Of a DNA stretch of 64,000 nucleotides, positions 1 through 13,500 are shown one piece after another; the stretch's first letter is position 1, and every line of letters starts with the position of its first letter. Under the pieces are notes generated by a model, which saw only the letters and a program-made list of their open reading frames with translations, was not told the origin of the DNA and ran no database searches. The stretch is taken from the NCBI GenBank assembly GCA_003116875.1, contig BCKT01000009.1:930001-994000 (forward strand), written 5' to 3'. This DNA comes from Takashimella koratensis. Lineage: Eukaryota; Basidiomycota; Tremellomycetes; Trichosporonales; Tetragoniomycetaceae. The translations under genes and the position numbers were made by a program.

Positions 1-1842
1 ACCACCGCCTCGTCTTCCCTCTCCTCCACGCTCTCTTCATCCACCACCACCACCTCCGCCTCCTCTTCCTCCACTTCCTCCATCTCTTCCTCTGCATCCA
101 ACTTCCCACCTATCGCCGGATCCGGATCGACCAAATACGTCTGGGCGCACCACATCGTCGGGAACACCTACAGCTACGATTACGGTGCTTGGCTCTCGGA
201 TGTGTATACAGCCTACGAGGCAGGGATCGATGGGTTTGTGTTGAATGTAGGGACAGATTCGTGGCAGCCTAGTCAGGTGGCCAACGCCTACGCAGCGGCT
301 GCAGCGAGTGGGACGGGGTTTAAGATGATGTTGAGCTTTGATATGAGCGTTTTCGGATGTTCAGATGTCTCTAGGTGAGTTGGGCTGCACTGGAGTCTGA
401 CGTGGGAGTTTGCGAGGAGGGGAAGCGAGGAGCAGAAAGGAGAGGAAGGAGCATGATCATGTCTACCTAGATAGCTACTTACACTTTCACCGCAGTGTGT
501 CCACACTCCAATCTTACCTCTCACTCTACCTCTACCACTCAGCCGCCGCAACCGTCAACTCTCAACCTGCCGTAACCACTTTCTCCGGCGGCGACTGCAC
601 TTTTGGTACCTCTAGCGTCAACGCCGGCTGGGCCTCTGTCTTTGGGTCCAACGCAAACGCGATCTACTTTATGCCAGATTACAATACCGACCCTACGACA
701 CTGAGCGGTCAATCGATCCAGGCAGAAGTTAATTGGGGGGCCGCTTGGCCCACTGGTGCGACCGATATCGATACCAGTACGGATACGTATTATATGGGAT
801 TACTCGGGTCCAAGGGTTACGTGGCGACTATCTCGCCTTTATTTAATACGCATTTATCGTACAAGGTAAGCACAAGAGCGAAAAGCAAAGCGATTCGAGA
901 GATGGTGACGGAGTAAAGGGAAAAAAGTGAAAGGTGGAAGATAGCAAAGGACATAGCTGATGTCAATGATTCAGAACTGGATTTATCGCAGCGACGACTT
1001 CCTCTTCAGTATGCGCTGGGAACAAGTCCTTTCCATGCGCGACAGAATTGACCAAGTAGAGGTAGTCGTAAGTACCGAGGGGTTCAGATGTGCAAAGTGG
1101 TCAAAATGAGTCGTGACTAATACCTTTATGTTATTGGGTTGGACAGTCGTGGAACGACTATGGAGAATCGCATTATATTGGACCGATCGAGGGGTCTCTA
1201 CCTTCTGGATCAGAGCAATACGTGGACAACTGTAAGCGGCGTCTCTTCCTTTCGACCTCGCGGGGTCACTGCCCCACTTCATCTGCCACTGTCTTCACGC
1301 TACACGCCTCTATTGTCCCCTGCTAACCCGACTCAGTCCCCCACAGCGATCTGCTCTCTCTCAACAACTTCTACGCCCAAGCGTGGAAGACCGGTTCTTA
1401 CCCTACCGTCACGGCCGACGCAGCATGGATCATGGCCCGACCTCACCCTGCGTCGGCGGTCGCTTCGGCTGACCCATATGGACTACCTAACAACGCCGCT
1501 TACACGACGGACAACTTTTACACCCAAGTCCATCTCACCTCTGCTGCCTCCGTGACGCTCTGCGCAGGGTCGTCATGTCAGACTTGGCAAGGCGTGACAG
1601 GTATCAATAGGTTCTCACTGCCTATGGTCGTAGGTCAAGGGATTGGGGTTTGGGTGAACAGGAATGGGAAGAATACGGTAAGCGTTGTACCTAATTTCAC
1701 ATTTAATGGAAGCCCGACGGAATATAATTTCAGTGAGTACATGGGCGTCGAGAAGAAGGGGTGAAGAAGTGGTCAGGAAAGGGATAAGAGGAAGTGGACA
1801 GTTGTTGACAAACTTGCAGACTACCTGATTCAGTCGTCTTAA
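1..1842 (+). CDS. GH71 alpha-1,3-glucanase (mutanase), 3' part; 5' end outside window
   Basis: Endo-alpha-1,3-glucanase of glycoside hydrolase family 71, which cuts cell-wall alpha-1,3-glucan. The visible part begins in a Ser/Thr-rich linker (bases 1-110), then enters the GH71 barrel at KYVWAHHIVGNTYSYDY. Six exons are supported: <1-374, 496-865, 975-1067, 1147-1231, 1337-1732 and 1820-1842. Joining them gives the family landmarks SFDMSVFGCSD, FSGGDC, NWIYRSDDF and SWNDYGESHYIGP, then a C-terminal beta-sandwich-like part ending YNFNYLIQSS. The splice at 1231/1337 is fixed by the recovered NFPHSDLLSL segment. The start codon, signal peptide and any N-terminal carbohydrate-binding module lie upstream of base 1. 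Family assignment is confident; substrate is inferred from the family. Confidence 0.93.
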
Positions 1843-2348
1843 AAAGGAAAGGTTGAGGCTTCTGCACGGTATGGAGGCAGAGCTCTGGTCCAAGCAATCA
1901 ATCAACTACTACTTTTTTTCATGGACATTCCATATCTCTCCCGGGCACACTTGTCTCTACCTCTATACCTCTCTCCTTTTGGACCTCTTGGTCTCTTTGG
2001 GTTTTTGGAACTGTGTCACTTTTAACGAACCTAAGAAATGTATCATGATCTTCCCAACAGCTTTCCCGACCTGCGATTTCAGGGTCATCCGGTTTTAGGT
2101 TTGTTTGCCACTCTTGCCCTGCTAGGTATGTATCTCCGATTTCAGGCTCACTTGAGGGTTCACTCTTGGTGCTTTTTCGATTTCCAGTCACCTCGAATCC
2201 ATCCATCCTTCCTAACTCTACTTCACCTCTCCACACCCTCCATCCTCAAACCCCAGCGCACTGGATCATCCTCCGGGCCTTCCGCGGACTCATACCTTCC
2301 GCTTCACCTCTCACCCATCCCTCCCCCTTCTCACCTGCATTCGACACA
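1843..2348. other. Intergenic, GH71 3' end to PRP17 start
   Basis: About 500 bases with no supported gene. It should hold the 3' UTR of the glucanase and the promoter and leader of PRP17. The second half is pyrimidine-rich, as is common upstream of fungal start codons. Short ORFs here have no recognisable family features. Confidence 0.6.
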
Positions 2349-5013
2349 ATGTCCGCGTTGATATCCTACGAGTCTTCCGACGAAGGCGGGTCACCAGGCC
2401 CGTCGACACTCCCCGCTCTTCCTGCAGACCTCAACGGTAGATCTACCCAGGCGGAGGAAGAGGACGACGATAAGCAGATCGAGGAACAGGCGAGGATGGA
2501 TGCGTTTGGACTCGCTGCAGCGAGTAGTGTAGGAAAAGAGACGGCGAAGAAGGGAAGAATGGAGGTGTCCGCTGCTCCGGACGTGTTGCGTGAGGTGAGT
2601 CATTCGACATCATGATCTAGCCCTCAAAGAGACTGGTTTGAGGATGAAGGGAGGGATAAGAAGGAGCAATGTTGCTTGTATGAGTGTTGCGTGTATATAG
2701 AGGATAAGGAGCTGACCTCGGGATATCAATTGGACAGGACCCAAATGGCGTCGGATCAGCAATCATCACACGACCAACGGATAAAGTGATGAATGTCAAC
2801 TTGACTTATGAGGATATGACACGGCCGGTTCAAGGGCCAGAGGATCCGTTCAATCAGAGAAAGAATAAAGGGATGAACTCGTTGTCAGGTGCGTTGAGTC
2901 ATTGCCTTCTATGGTTTTGCCGCAGAGAGGGGGAAACGCTAACCATTGGTTTCATTTCTGTGGCTTTCTCCTTTGCTGTTCTTTCCTATCGCTGCGGTTC
3001 GCTCATCCCTTTTCTTGATCCCTTCCACAGGCCACGTTGAGCAGCAAGCGATGGACGCTTACACTTTCGCGATGCAACAACGAACTTTTGAAGTCCACGG
3101 TTACGCTCTCAATCCCTCTGTCTCCGGTCATAGCGCCATCGTCGGTTCCGCCTCTGCCGCATCCGAGAACAATTTCGCTCTGGCCGATAACATCCGACCG
3201 ACCAAGTCAGACCGGCGCGAGGCCAAGCGGAAACGCGAAGGAAAGGGGGACGCAAGTGTCCTCGATGGGGAAGGAGCGTATAAGGGACCTTGGGCGGAGT
3301 ATGAAGGTGCAAAAGAAGTGGATCCAGTCGTAGAGGAGGAAGCAGAAGAATGGAGAGAAGAGAAGAGGAGAAGAGATGAAGCAAAAGCAGCGGCAGTGGA
3401 GAAGATGAAAGCGGCAAGAGAGGAGAAGAGTATCTTCCATGGTGAGTACGGGTTTTGGATCAGGGTTGGATGTACAAATTGTCGAGGGGCGTTGGAGAGA
3501 GATACGTAAACAAGTGATGAGAGGAGAGGGATAGGGGGGGGCGAGCAGAAGATGATTTCAGGACACCACTAATACCCATACAGGCAAAGAACTTACAGAT
3601 TACGCCGGGAGGACGTACATGCACATCCCAACCGATACCGACGTCAAGCTCAACCCATCAGACGGCGCTACTCCGCCCCGCGCTTTCGTCCCGGAACGGT
3701 GTATCCATACCTGGGTGAGTGATCGCTCACGGAACGTCTTGATTTTTATCCCCGGAGTTTCACAGTGCTGATAAAGTGCAGACGGGCCACAACAAGGCTG
3801 TCTCGACGATCAAGCTGTTCCCGAAGAGTGGCCACTTGCTTCTCAGTGGAAGTTCCGATACCAAGATCAAAGTGGGTGTTTGTTTCATCCTCTCCACTCA
3901 AACCCACAACTAGGTTTTCCCCTCGGAATGAAAGCTGACGAGCACGTCACAGCTCTGGGACGTATACCACGAAGGCAACTGTCTCCGAACTTTCCTTGGC
4001 CATTCGCAAGCTATCAAAGATGTCAGCTTCAACAACAGTGGATCCAGGTTCCTCTCGGCTTCGTTTGATAAACATATCAAGCTGTGGGATACAGAGACTG
4101 GACAGTGTATCCAGGCCTTTACGAACGGTCGAGTCCCGAATGTGGTCAAGTTTAACCCGGATTACGATAAGCAGCATGTCTTCTTGGCGGGTATGCAGGA
4201 TAAGAAGATTATCCAGGTGAGTACTGGTTTGGATCAGGTAGATTCTGTCAGGTTACCGCGACTACGGCGGAAGAGGGCATGGCTAGGTTCCAGATTGTCT
4301 TAATTGACCAAAACTGAAAACTTGGCTGACATTGCATTTAGTACGACCTGAGGACCAAGGAGATTATTCAGACATACGACCAACATTTGGGCCCCGTCAA
4401 CACGATCACTTTCGTCGATGAAAACAGGCGGTTTGTGACGACTTCGGACGACAAGACAATCCGAGGTTGGGACTACGATATCCCAGTGGTCATCAAGTAC
4501 ATTGCCGAGCCGTACATGCACTCGATGCCTGCGGTGACTCTTCACCCTAGCAGTGAGTGAAGCCAAGGTCTAACCGTTCAGATATAGTCGTCGTTATAGA
4601 ACAGAATCCAAGCTGACTCAACTATCAGAGCGATACTTTGCTTGCCAATCGCTCGACAACCAGATCCTCATCTACTCTGCTGATGGGAAATTCAAACAAG
4701 CCAAGAAGAAGCGATACGCAGGTCACTCGATCGCAGGTTACGCGTGCCAGATTGGATTCTCACCAGATGGGCAATACATTTCGTCAGGAACGTCGAATGG
4801 GGATGTTGTCTTCTGGGATTGGAAGTCGCAGAAGATTGTGAAGAGGTTGCATGCGCACAAGGAGGTGGTTATTGACCATGTCTGGTTGCCGAATGAACAT
4901 GTGAGTGGACACGGGGTTTGGTGGTGAGATGGTGTGAGATGAGATACTGACGATTGGTGCAGTCCAAGGTGATCACAGCGTCTTGGGATGGTTTGATCAA
5001 GTTGTGGACCTAG
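2349..5013 (+). CDS. PRP17: Pre-mRNA-processing factor 17 (PRP17/CDC40), WD40 splicing factor
   Basis: Second-step spliceosome factor that stabilises the catalytic core for exon ligation in the nucleus. Nine exons: 2349-2594, 2738-2888, 3031-3441, 3584-3714, 3782-3871, 3953-4216, 4342-4552, 4629-4900 and 4963-5013. They join in frame to 608 residues. The N-terminal half carries the PRP17 signature ([14 protein letters not shown], then [15 protein letters not shown] [12 protein letters not shown]). A charged coiled-coil-like stretch of Glu/Lys/Arg follows, then [11 protein letters not shown]. The C-terminal half is a seven-bladed WD40 propeller beginning at CIHTWTGHNKAV, with repeats such as [32 protein letters not shown] and a final [11 protein letters not shown]. 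The start is the first ATG giving [13 protein letters not shown], typical of this family. Assignment is very secure. Confidence 0.96.
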
Positions 5014-6168
5014 TGGAAGGTTGAGGTGGGAGAAGTGATGAATTGACAAGGTGATGGGAAGCGGGATTTAGAATAGGGAGGATAAAAGTCACACAGCTGT
5101 AGTTGTCTGTATGCATGAGATGATACAAGCACCAGGTATGCGTATACGACTGGTGACTCTTGTGCGAAAGTGAGAGGGGTGACTGATCGTATGCATGAGA
5201 AGAGTGAATGAACGATTGAGCAGCGTGGGATGGATACTATGCCGGGGGTCAGGAGCCAGCCCCGGTCTGGTGTGTCGAGTGCCACACTGAGGCCTACCTA
5301 ACCCTGGCTGCCTCGGCGCGCCCCGTCGGATTCGTCTCACTCCACTCCACCCAACAACCACCACACACACACACACATACACACACATACACATACACAC
5401 CCTCCTCCTGGCTCCCATCTCACCCGCTCTCATCTCACCACCACCACCACCACCACCCCCCCACCCTCGCCCCATCTTGTCTCTTGTTCCCTCCTCTCCC
5501 CTTCCTGCACCCAGCCACCTGCCCACCCGATTCTGCTCGAGCACGACACCGCGCTGACTAAGCGCATTCAACCGGGGGTAGTCACACGCCGGCTCTATCT
5601 ATTCACGAGGTAGGTACGATCCCTCCCTCACCCACCTTCCTACTCATTCCCACCACCCACCACTTTGTTCGCCTTCCCCTTCCTTACCCACCTTTCAAAT
5701 CAACATCGACCATTTGATTCGTCATCTTGTTTCCACCCACTCACTCAATCTCTACACCTGCAGTATCGCATAGCATTACACCGTCGCATCGCTGCATTGT
5801 CGTATCGTATAGCGAGTCTCGTATTTCGGCCCACTACCCACTATCCTTCACCCGAGCACGCCGCCTCCGCGCCCTTTCGACCGTAGACACGCTGCCTCTC
5901 TTTGTGGACAGGACAATTCTTGAAATCGGACCCCTACCTCTTCCCCTCCCCCTTCTCGTGACCCTTCCCTTTCTCACTGCTCGCATACACGCCTCACGAC
6001 CGTTCACGACCCCACGCCGCGCACGTCTCTGCTCGTTGTCTTGTCTCTTGGCTGCACCCCTCTCCACCCACCCTCCATCGCACAAGTTGCCAACGCTTCC
6101 ACCCAGCTGAGCGGTCTTGAGTTAGGCCCAGGCTTACCCCTTCCTTATCCCACCACTCACGTCTCACC
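5014..6168. other. Intergenic/leader region upstream of MUB1
   Basis: No supported gene. It contains the 3' UTR of PRP17 and a long pyrimidine-rich promoter or leader. Simple sequence includes a CA-repeat tract at about 5370-5400 and CCA triplets with a poly-C run at about 5435-5465. ORFs on both strands are low-complexity shadows. A 5' UTR intron is possible but not demonstrable. Confidence 0.55.
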
Positions 6169-9100
6169 ATGCGCGAGTCCAATTCGACGTTCCCAGCGCA
6201 CAACCGTGCAGTAGTCAGCATTACCCACTTACTATACGACCGGCGAGGTACGTCTTTGTCATTACCCCACACCCTCCCTTACTTCCATCCCTCACCTCTC
6301 GTGACCCTCTACATACCTCTCACGCGAGCAGCTACTGACCCACCGCAGCGCTCGACACAAACTCCTCCCACGCGCTTCTCAACAACCTCACATCCCTCAC
6401 CTACCTCACCTCTACCTCCCCGCGCATCCGTGAGATTCTCACCGTCGACGGCGGCCTCGAGCGCCTTCTCGATATCCTGCGCGACTCGTGTCTCCCCCAC
6501 GAACCAACTGTCCCAGACTACTGGGGGTTGAACGGGCCCTGCACCGCTCGCACGATCAACGTCGACCGCGCCATCTCGCTTCGACACTCCCTCGCGTTCC
6601 AGTGCGTGGTCAATATCGGTGTCCGAGGTAGCGAGTCGATCCGGACTCGTGTCGTGCAAGCCGGTGCCCTAGATATCGTCGCCCAGATCCTCGAGAGCTG
6701 GCTCAAGAAGCATGGTATCGCAATCTTCTCCAACCCACTAGGCAGTCAGCTCGCGGTAGACTCGGTCGCGGCCGGTGTCCCTATTCAGGCATATGACCGT
6801 CGGAGGCACAGGTCGAGCGGGAGGCATCACCACACCCATACCCACCCACACCACACATCTGCCATCACCCCTACCGCATCGACAAATACAACCACAGCTG
6901 CGGCACCCAACAACGCCTCGGCACTCACCCCACCTGCCAATGGTCAACCGGGCCAAGGCGGTGGACAGCGTCAACAAGGTGCGCTGACTCATCTGGTGGC
7001 GAGTATTGCCAACTTGGCGGGTGGTCGGTTCCAGCGGCAAACGGACAACCCTAGGGTCACGCGTACCGACACGGACGTGGACATGGCCGACGCCGAGGCG
7101 GATGTGGAGACGGACGGAGCGTCAATCGGACCAGAAGACACCAGCATGGACGTCGACGACGCGAGGGAGGTCACCGTCCCCGTCGCTGGCCCGAGTAACC
7201 CACAAGCAACGACGCCTCGGGCCCAGCAACACATGCTCCCTTTACCAATTTCCATCCCCACACGGTCTTCCTCGCGCGAGCCCGCTAGCCAAGCGTCGAG
7301 TACCGGAGCGTCCTTGTCAAGCGAGGAGCCAGCGGGGCTGGTCCGTGCACGGTCAGAGCACAATCTGGTCACGGATGTAGTCGAGCCAATCCAACGCCCA
7401 GCGTCAGGACTCGCGGCTCGTCTACCTCAGCTCGCCGACGACCAAGCAAGCAACCAGTCTAGCCCGATGGGGACACCCAACCGGATCGAAAACGTCGAAG
7501 GGATGCGTGCGAGACGGGGTACAATCATCGGCCGACCTGTCAATATCAACCTCATGCCTCGAAACGACCGAAGGCCGATTGATACCGATGCTAGCGAGGC
7601 TTCTGACGCTCCTCAGGAGACGGATTTGGCAACGGCTACTATCCAAGCTGGGTTGGCTGCAGCCAACGCGCAGGCGGCGCAGGCGATCGAAGTAGGCGGT
7701 CAGCTCGGCGCACCTAACCCGCCAGCTGACGAACCCGCGATTGTTGCCAACGTGGAGAACGGAATCACACCCGAGGACCCCGACCCAGAGGCATTTGCAG
7801 CCGAGCAGGCTCGATTGGACCTTGAGGCTGGCGCACCACCGGGTCAACCGGGTGCAGTGATGCAGACCCCACGCGTCGCGACCAACGAGCGTGCCACACG
7901 GATGCCAGGCGTCGCCCAGCCCACCGAGCAGCCGGCGCAAATCATCATAGCGAACGGTGCGCCTCGCGCGTTCCAAGACCTCGCCAGCTACGTCGGGATC
8001 AGTTCCCTCCTCCACCCGGAAGTCGACCAGTACTCGGATGATAGCATCTTACTCGCGCTTCAACTCCTCGCCTACCTGTCAAAGTACCCACACGTCCGCG
8101 CGTCGTTCCACCAGCCTCGCCGACCTATGCACCCGACCTTCAACTACGGCGACGAGCCGTTGCCCGAACGACCACCTTCCTCGGAGACACCCAATATCTT
8201 CTCCCTGGTCGAGAGGTACACGTTCCGCCCCTCCCCATCGGACCCAATGATGTTCCGCATCCCAGCGGAGATTCAGTACTGGGCAGGTGTGATCATGCGT
8301 AACGCCTGTCGCAAAGATGATGCTCAAGGGGGGATCAGGCAGTGCGCGAATATGTCGTGTGGCAGGTGGGAGAGCTTCCCAAGAGAGTTTGCGAAATGTC
8401 GAAGGTGCAGAAAGGCGAAATATTGCAGTAAAGAGTGTCAGAGTAAAGCTTGGTCAGAAGGACACAGGTTCTGGTGAGTTCTGGTGGCAATGGGTCGTGT
8501 CTATGGGTGCGAATTTCAGCTGACGAGGGGGTCGTGTGTAGGTGCAATGTACGATCCGATCAGGAGCCGGGACAAGGCGAGTTGGGTGCTGGGAACCCTC
8601 CTCCTGGGGGTCGGCGGCCGCGCGATGCCGATGACGACGATGATGTCGACATGGACTCGCCCAATGGCGGTGGAGGGGGGGCTCCAGCAGGAACTCGAGG
8701 TAATACTGCACTCACGGGTGGCGGCGAAGGTGGCGCGCAGAGAAACACAGCAGGGGCGCAGACGCGGCAACACCGTCATCTCCCTCATCACCACCACATC
8801 CCGGCCCAGGGTGTCCACGACAACACCATTGCAGCTGCGATGGCCGCTGCTGCGTTGGCCGAGCACGCACGGACCGTAGCTGCTGTATCCCGCATGCTTC
8901 GGACGTACGGCGACACCCTCGGCCCCGCGGTCCCTACTGAAGTCGCGGACCGACCTCGTCCTGCTACCCCTAGCCCGCCCGCTTCTCGCAGCCCGGCCTC
9001 CGGTGCCTCTCAGCTTCCCGGCGCACGTGCCCTGGGATCACCTGCAATCGTCAACCGCCACGCACCGATGACTCGGTCGCGCCACGTCCCGTCTCCTCCG

Positions 9101-9778
9101 GGGAGCGGGGGTGTACCCACCTGGGGTCCTGGATCGGGTCTCGCGTCATCCGGGATCCCAGCGGAACTGGAACGAATCATGTACCTCCAGCGTCCACCGT
9201 TCGTGTCTTCTCCACTGGCAGGGACTCCAGAGACCGCCGCGCCACGAGTCACCGCGTTCACTCCGATGGAATCTAATCTTGACGTCGAGGTGGAAGAAGA
9301 AGGAGAAGCGGCGATGCAGACACCCCGCCCAGCTTCGGCTGACGGTGTTCGCGATAATAACAATACTCGCGACTCGGCCAGTCCGTTCAATTACTTCCCG
9401 GCTCCTGTGGTCTCCGCTGCGGAACCTGTGACGCCGCCTGCTCAGTCGGTGGAGTGGGCACGTCGTCGCCCGAGTCACGAGAACGACGACCACGACGTAC
9501 CTACGACCCCGCCAGCTCGGACTCATGCTGAACGCCACGTCCGTCGAGCATCGCAGAACCTGCGCGCCGACGGACATGGATCAGCGCACGATCGAGCCGG
9601 GACGGGGTCCGTGTCGGGTGAGAAGAACAAGAGTGCGACAGAGTTGAGAAACTCGAACACAGCTGGTGAAAATGGACCGATCGCGTCTGTTTCGGTGAGT
9701 AAGATCAGTGGCGGTGAGAGTATGGAAACATTGTGCTGATTGTTATTTGGGTAGGGCGCGGCCAGTTTAGGGCGTTGA
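6169..9778 (+). CDS. MUB1: MUB1/samB family MYND zinc-finger protein
   Basis: Homologue of yeast Mub1 (partner of the Ubr2 ubiquitin ligase that targets Rpn4) and Aspergillus samB (morphogenesis). Exons 6169-6247, 6349-8473, 8542-9694 and 9755-9778 join to 1,126 residues. The N-terminus (MRESN, YDRRALDTN, RIREILTVDGGLERL, LRHSLAFQCVVNIGVRG) is the conserved armadillo-like part. A long Ala/Pro/Ser/Thr low-complexity region follows, then a helical part (residues about 625-700) leading into a MYND finger (CANMSCGRW, KCRRCRKAKYCSKEC, GHRFWC). The third intron splits the codon before the last finger Cys. About 400 disordered residues end the protein. Splicing at 9694/9755 gives the end SGAASLGR; without it translation would stop at 9739. 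The long disordered tail is not part of the yeast protein as I know it. Confidence 0.93.
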
Positions 9779-10507
9779 TAGAGGAGAAGTGAAGATAAGA
9801 GGGGAAGAAGAAAATGTCAGAAGAAACAGATCGAGAGTTGAGACCAATGTAGCTGTCTACCGCTCTATTCATTGATGGGATGAGTCACCTCTACCTACCA
9901 TTCATCTCATCCCACACTATCCGACCTATTTTCACCTCACCCTCTTTTTCCCACCCTTGTCGCCGTCGTCTTTATTCCATCGTGTCCACTTGTCTTACCT
10001 ACATCATCTTGCATTGTGTTCTCCCCCTATACCCTGTCCCTTGTGTAACCTAGTGATCACCCACCACTGTCATAGCAACTCCCACGAGTGCCCATGGCGA
10101 GGCGTGCGGAGCCGTGGGCGATCAGGTAGAGTCAGGAGAGGGAGAGATGAGGTGCGGAGAGGTCGGGAGGGAAGGGGAGAGCGGACACATGCCATTTGGT
10201 TCTCTTTTTTGGAACTTGCCACGAGATACATAAGGATGTACGGACGAAGTAGCCACATGCATTGAGAGTCTACATTAAGCGGTCAAGTCCATCGTCGCAA
10301 AGATGGTGGCTTGGTGGGATGATCAATTGGAGGAGTAGGTCAGATAAGGAAGGAGAGGGAAGTCAGGAATGAGAGAGTGGACGGAGATGCGATTCGTACA
10401 ATTTTATCAAGGTTTGAGGTCTGACGTTGTCTAACCGAGACTCCGCTGTACTCTCTGCAAGCTATAGACCTCGAAGACCATGTATCTTGATCGTCCATTT
10501 TGTGGGT
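9779..10507. other. Convergent intergenic region
   Basis: About 730 bases between the 3' ends of MUB1 (plus strand) and the RING gene (minus strand). It should hold both 3' UTRs. No gene or structured RNA recognised. Confidence 0.6.
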
Positions 10508-13500
10508 TTACGGGACGTAGATTCGACTGTACCCTTCGACCCTGAGACCGTCAGCACTAGGCACTGTCATTCTTAATGGCTTTGAGGACTCCTAGACTCA
10601 CTTGGTTCGGCAGTTGGGACAAAGATGCTCTTTCGCAGGTAACCTAGAAGCCAGACTATCTCTGCAATCGTTACACATGAGCAAACAACTGTCGTATGGG
10701 TTATTAGCATCATATTTTTTTTGAACCTTGACCTTCTCCTCGATTCACTCGCTAAACTCACCGACAAGGCCACAGAACCACATCTCTCGTTTGCGTCATA
10801 CAAACTACACAAGACCTCTTCCTCTCTTCATCCCACTCATCCCTCTCCACCGTCCCTGCAGTTCCTTCTCCACCCAACTCCTCCCTTCGAGCCAAGACGA
10901 CGTCTTGCATCCCTCCTCCGCGTCGAGTAGGCGTCGGGCTCGCGCTGTACCCTACTCCTTCTCCTCGAGGACTTGGGGTGCCCATCCCCTCGGAAGTCGC
11001 ACCAGAGCCACCAGACATGATAGCAGCGTATCTTCGCCTAGTCAGGGGAGAACCCGATTCCGATGTGAAATGAGCCAACAAAATTGGCTGAATCGCACTG
11101 CTACTCCCTACCGCATCCCCACCTTCACCACCGTCACTCAACCCGGCCCCAAACGTCCCTGCCCTACTGTCATTTCCACTTCCACTTCCTCCACCACCGC
11201 GCGAGGTCATTGTCAAGTCACGATAAAGCGAAAACTCTGGTCGCTCGTTCTCGTGCTCGTTCTCAAACTCATTCCCAGCCTCACTCTCTTCCCCCCATCC
11301 GTCCTCGCCATTCTCGCTCCCTGCCCAGGGATCACCGACGACCGAGACTGATTCCTCTCTCCATGTCGCGTCGATTTCTTCGTTCTCGTCGTCGTCCGAA
11401 TCGGGCAACTCGACTTCTCCACGTAGAATCTGGTCGTAGGTGTAATTCTCGAGGCCGAGGCGGCTTTGACCCTCTGCAGAGCGGTACGACATGGCTCGCC
11501 TCCCACCTGCCAGACCCGGCCGTCCAGTTCCAGTGAATCGATACACCCTCATCTCCGTCCCCGGTGCTGCCGCGTCCTCGGGCTGCAGCTGGAGAGGCGG
11601 AGCCGCCCACGCCTCAGGGCGCCAGAACCGCCACTGCCTCGGTCCATACCACCATCGGCCATTCCATCTCCTCACCGCGGCGTGGTACATCCTCTCTCCG
11701 CCCGGTGTGAGCTTGACGAGCGCCCACAGTCCCTCGAGGATCATGATCCCGACCGCGTACCAGAACGCATGGAGTTCGCGCCAGTACGGATGTTCGGCGT
11801 TGGGGTCCTCGAGCTCGGGGGCCTGGACTTCATCGATTCGCACACCGAAGCCGCCCCGAGAACCGAATGGCATCGGGTAAGAAGGGTATGGTTTTACTAC
11901 TTGCCCGCCAGCGGGGGAAAGCTCGACCCAAGGCCCCGCAGTCATGTTGATGGGTGCCAGCTCGTTTCGCAAGCCAGAGTAAGAGGTCGCTTCGATACAT
12001 GCAGTCCCGAGCTTGAGGAGGGTAACGCCAAAGTCGTCTTCGACGGTAGGCATGACGCCCTCGTGTGGGATAAGGTTGGTGAAGATCGGCGATGGGATGT
12101 AGCCGATTGTGAAGATGTGGGTAATGGCTTTGAGCACGAACGTGAAGATGATGATGATAGAAAGAAACAAGGCGACCTGGAGAGACATCAGCTACTATTT
12201 TGGAAAATCTCAGCTGCAGGGTCGAGGATGGGGATAGACAACCAACCAGATGAGTTAAGAAGGTGAAGCTAGGGAAGCGGAGAGGCGAGTGTACGAGCGC
12301 GTAGACAAAGTGCATCAGTCCAATTGCTCCACAGACGCCAGTCGGGAGAAGCTGGTTCCTTCGAAGAGTCGGCGACAGCTCGATCGTCTGCAACCAAGTC
12401 AACTGCAAGAACGTCAGTCCAAGCTCTTTTAAAGTCGTATTCTGCAGGTTGGAGTTTCTAAGGACGCTTGCGCACCTCTGTGAGACCCAGCCAGAGTTGG
12501 AGAAGAGCATGGATATCAGGTCGACCGTGGTTGGAAGAGATGGGCGGCCGGTGGTGTGTGAGCGGAGAGGAGTAGAGGTGGAGCAAGAACGAGTAGCCAA
12601 ACTGGTAGTTGTCAGTGAAAGAGCCATAGGACGTTGTAGTTCTTGTGAAAGACTTACGAGATTGAACCCAGCGCCGACGTCTCGTCTGCGTCTGATCCAA
12701 CGTCAGCATAAAGCTTGGTTCCATAAGAGACCGGTATAAGGGCTCTCGTGACCTGATGTACTCACCCCCTATCGAGCCCATTCGCTAGCGCACCACATAC
12801 CAACCCCGTGCACACGCTTAAGAACACTTGCCAACACACTCTTTCCATCTCCATCCCTCCTGCCCACTCTCCGACACGCGTGACTACCGCTCCTGGCCTC
12901 GACCCCATTAACCAGCTCACCACCATCGCGAGCCCGCTGCTCGTGGCCTCGGCGGCTGCTCCTGAGGCTGCAGCCACAGCGTCCGAGGCAGACCGAGCGG
13001 CGGTAGGCCAGAAACCGGCGACTTGAAGAGTCAAGATGGAGAAGAGGATCCAGGCGCGGATGAGGAAGAAGAGACCGGGAAGGCGGAGGTAGTTGGGCAT
13101 GGAAGGAGACGTGAGGGTCGCGATCACTGTGAGGAAAAGGTCAGCAGGTTCATGAGAAGCGCACAGACCGAGCCGCAAAGGGAAGAATGTAGGGTCAAGC
13201 AATGGACAAGGACTATGAGAGTCAAGACAGAGGGATAGGTGTTAGGTACGCACGCCTCATGCGAAGATAGCGATAGGTCGAGGTTGGCGGGTGAGGAAGC
13301 GGCGGCGGCGGCGGTCGTGGACGTTGTACGATGTGGTGAATTCGATTCAACAGGATCGCCTAGAGGTCGAGGTGTCCGATAAATAGGACATTGCAAGATG
13401 TCAGCTCTATCACTCTACCGCCTTGAGCCTCTTGATCGTAAGGTTTGTGGGTCACGGTCATAGCTTGAGCTTCGGCCAAGTCCAGGCTTGGCATTGACCC

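Noticed and set aside
9695..9739. Read-through end of MUB1 at 9739 (SVSKISGGESMETLC)
   Set aside because: A GTGAGT donor and a TAG acceptor 60 nt apart give an in-frame alternative end; read-through is still possible, so the choice is noted as a preference.
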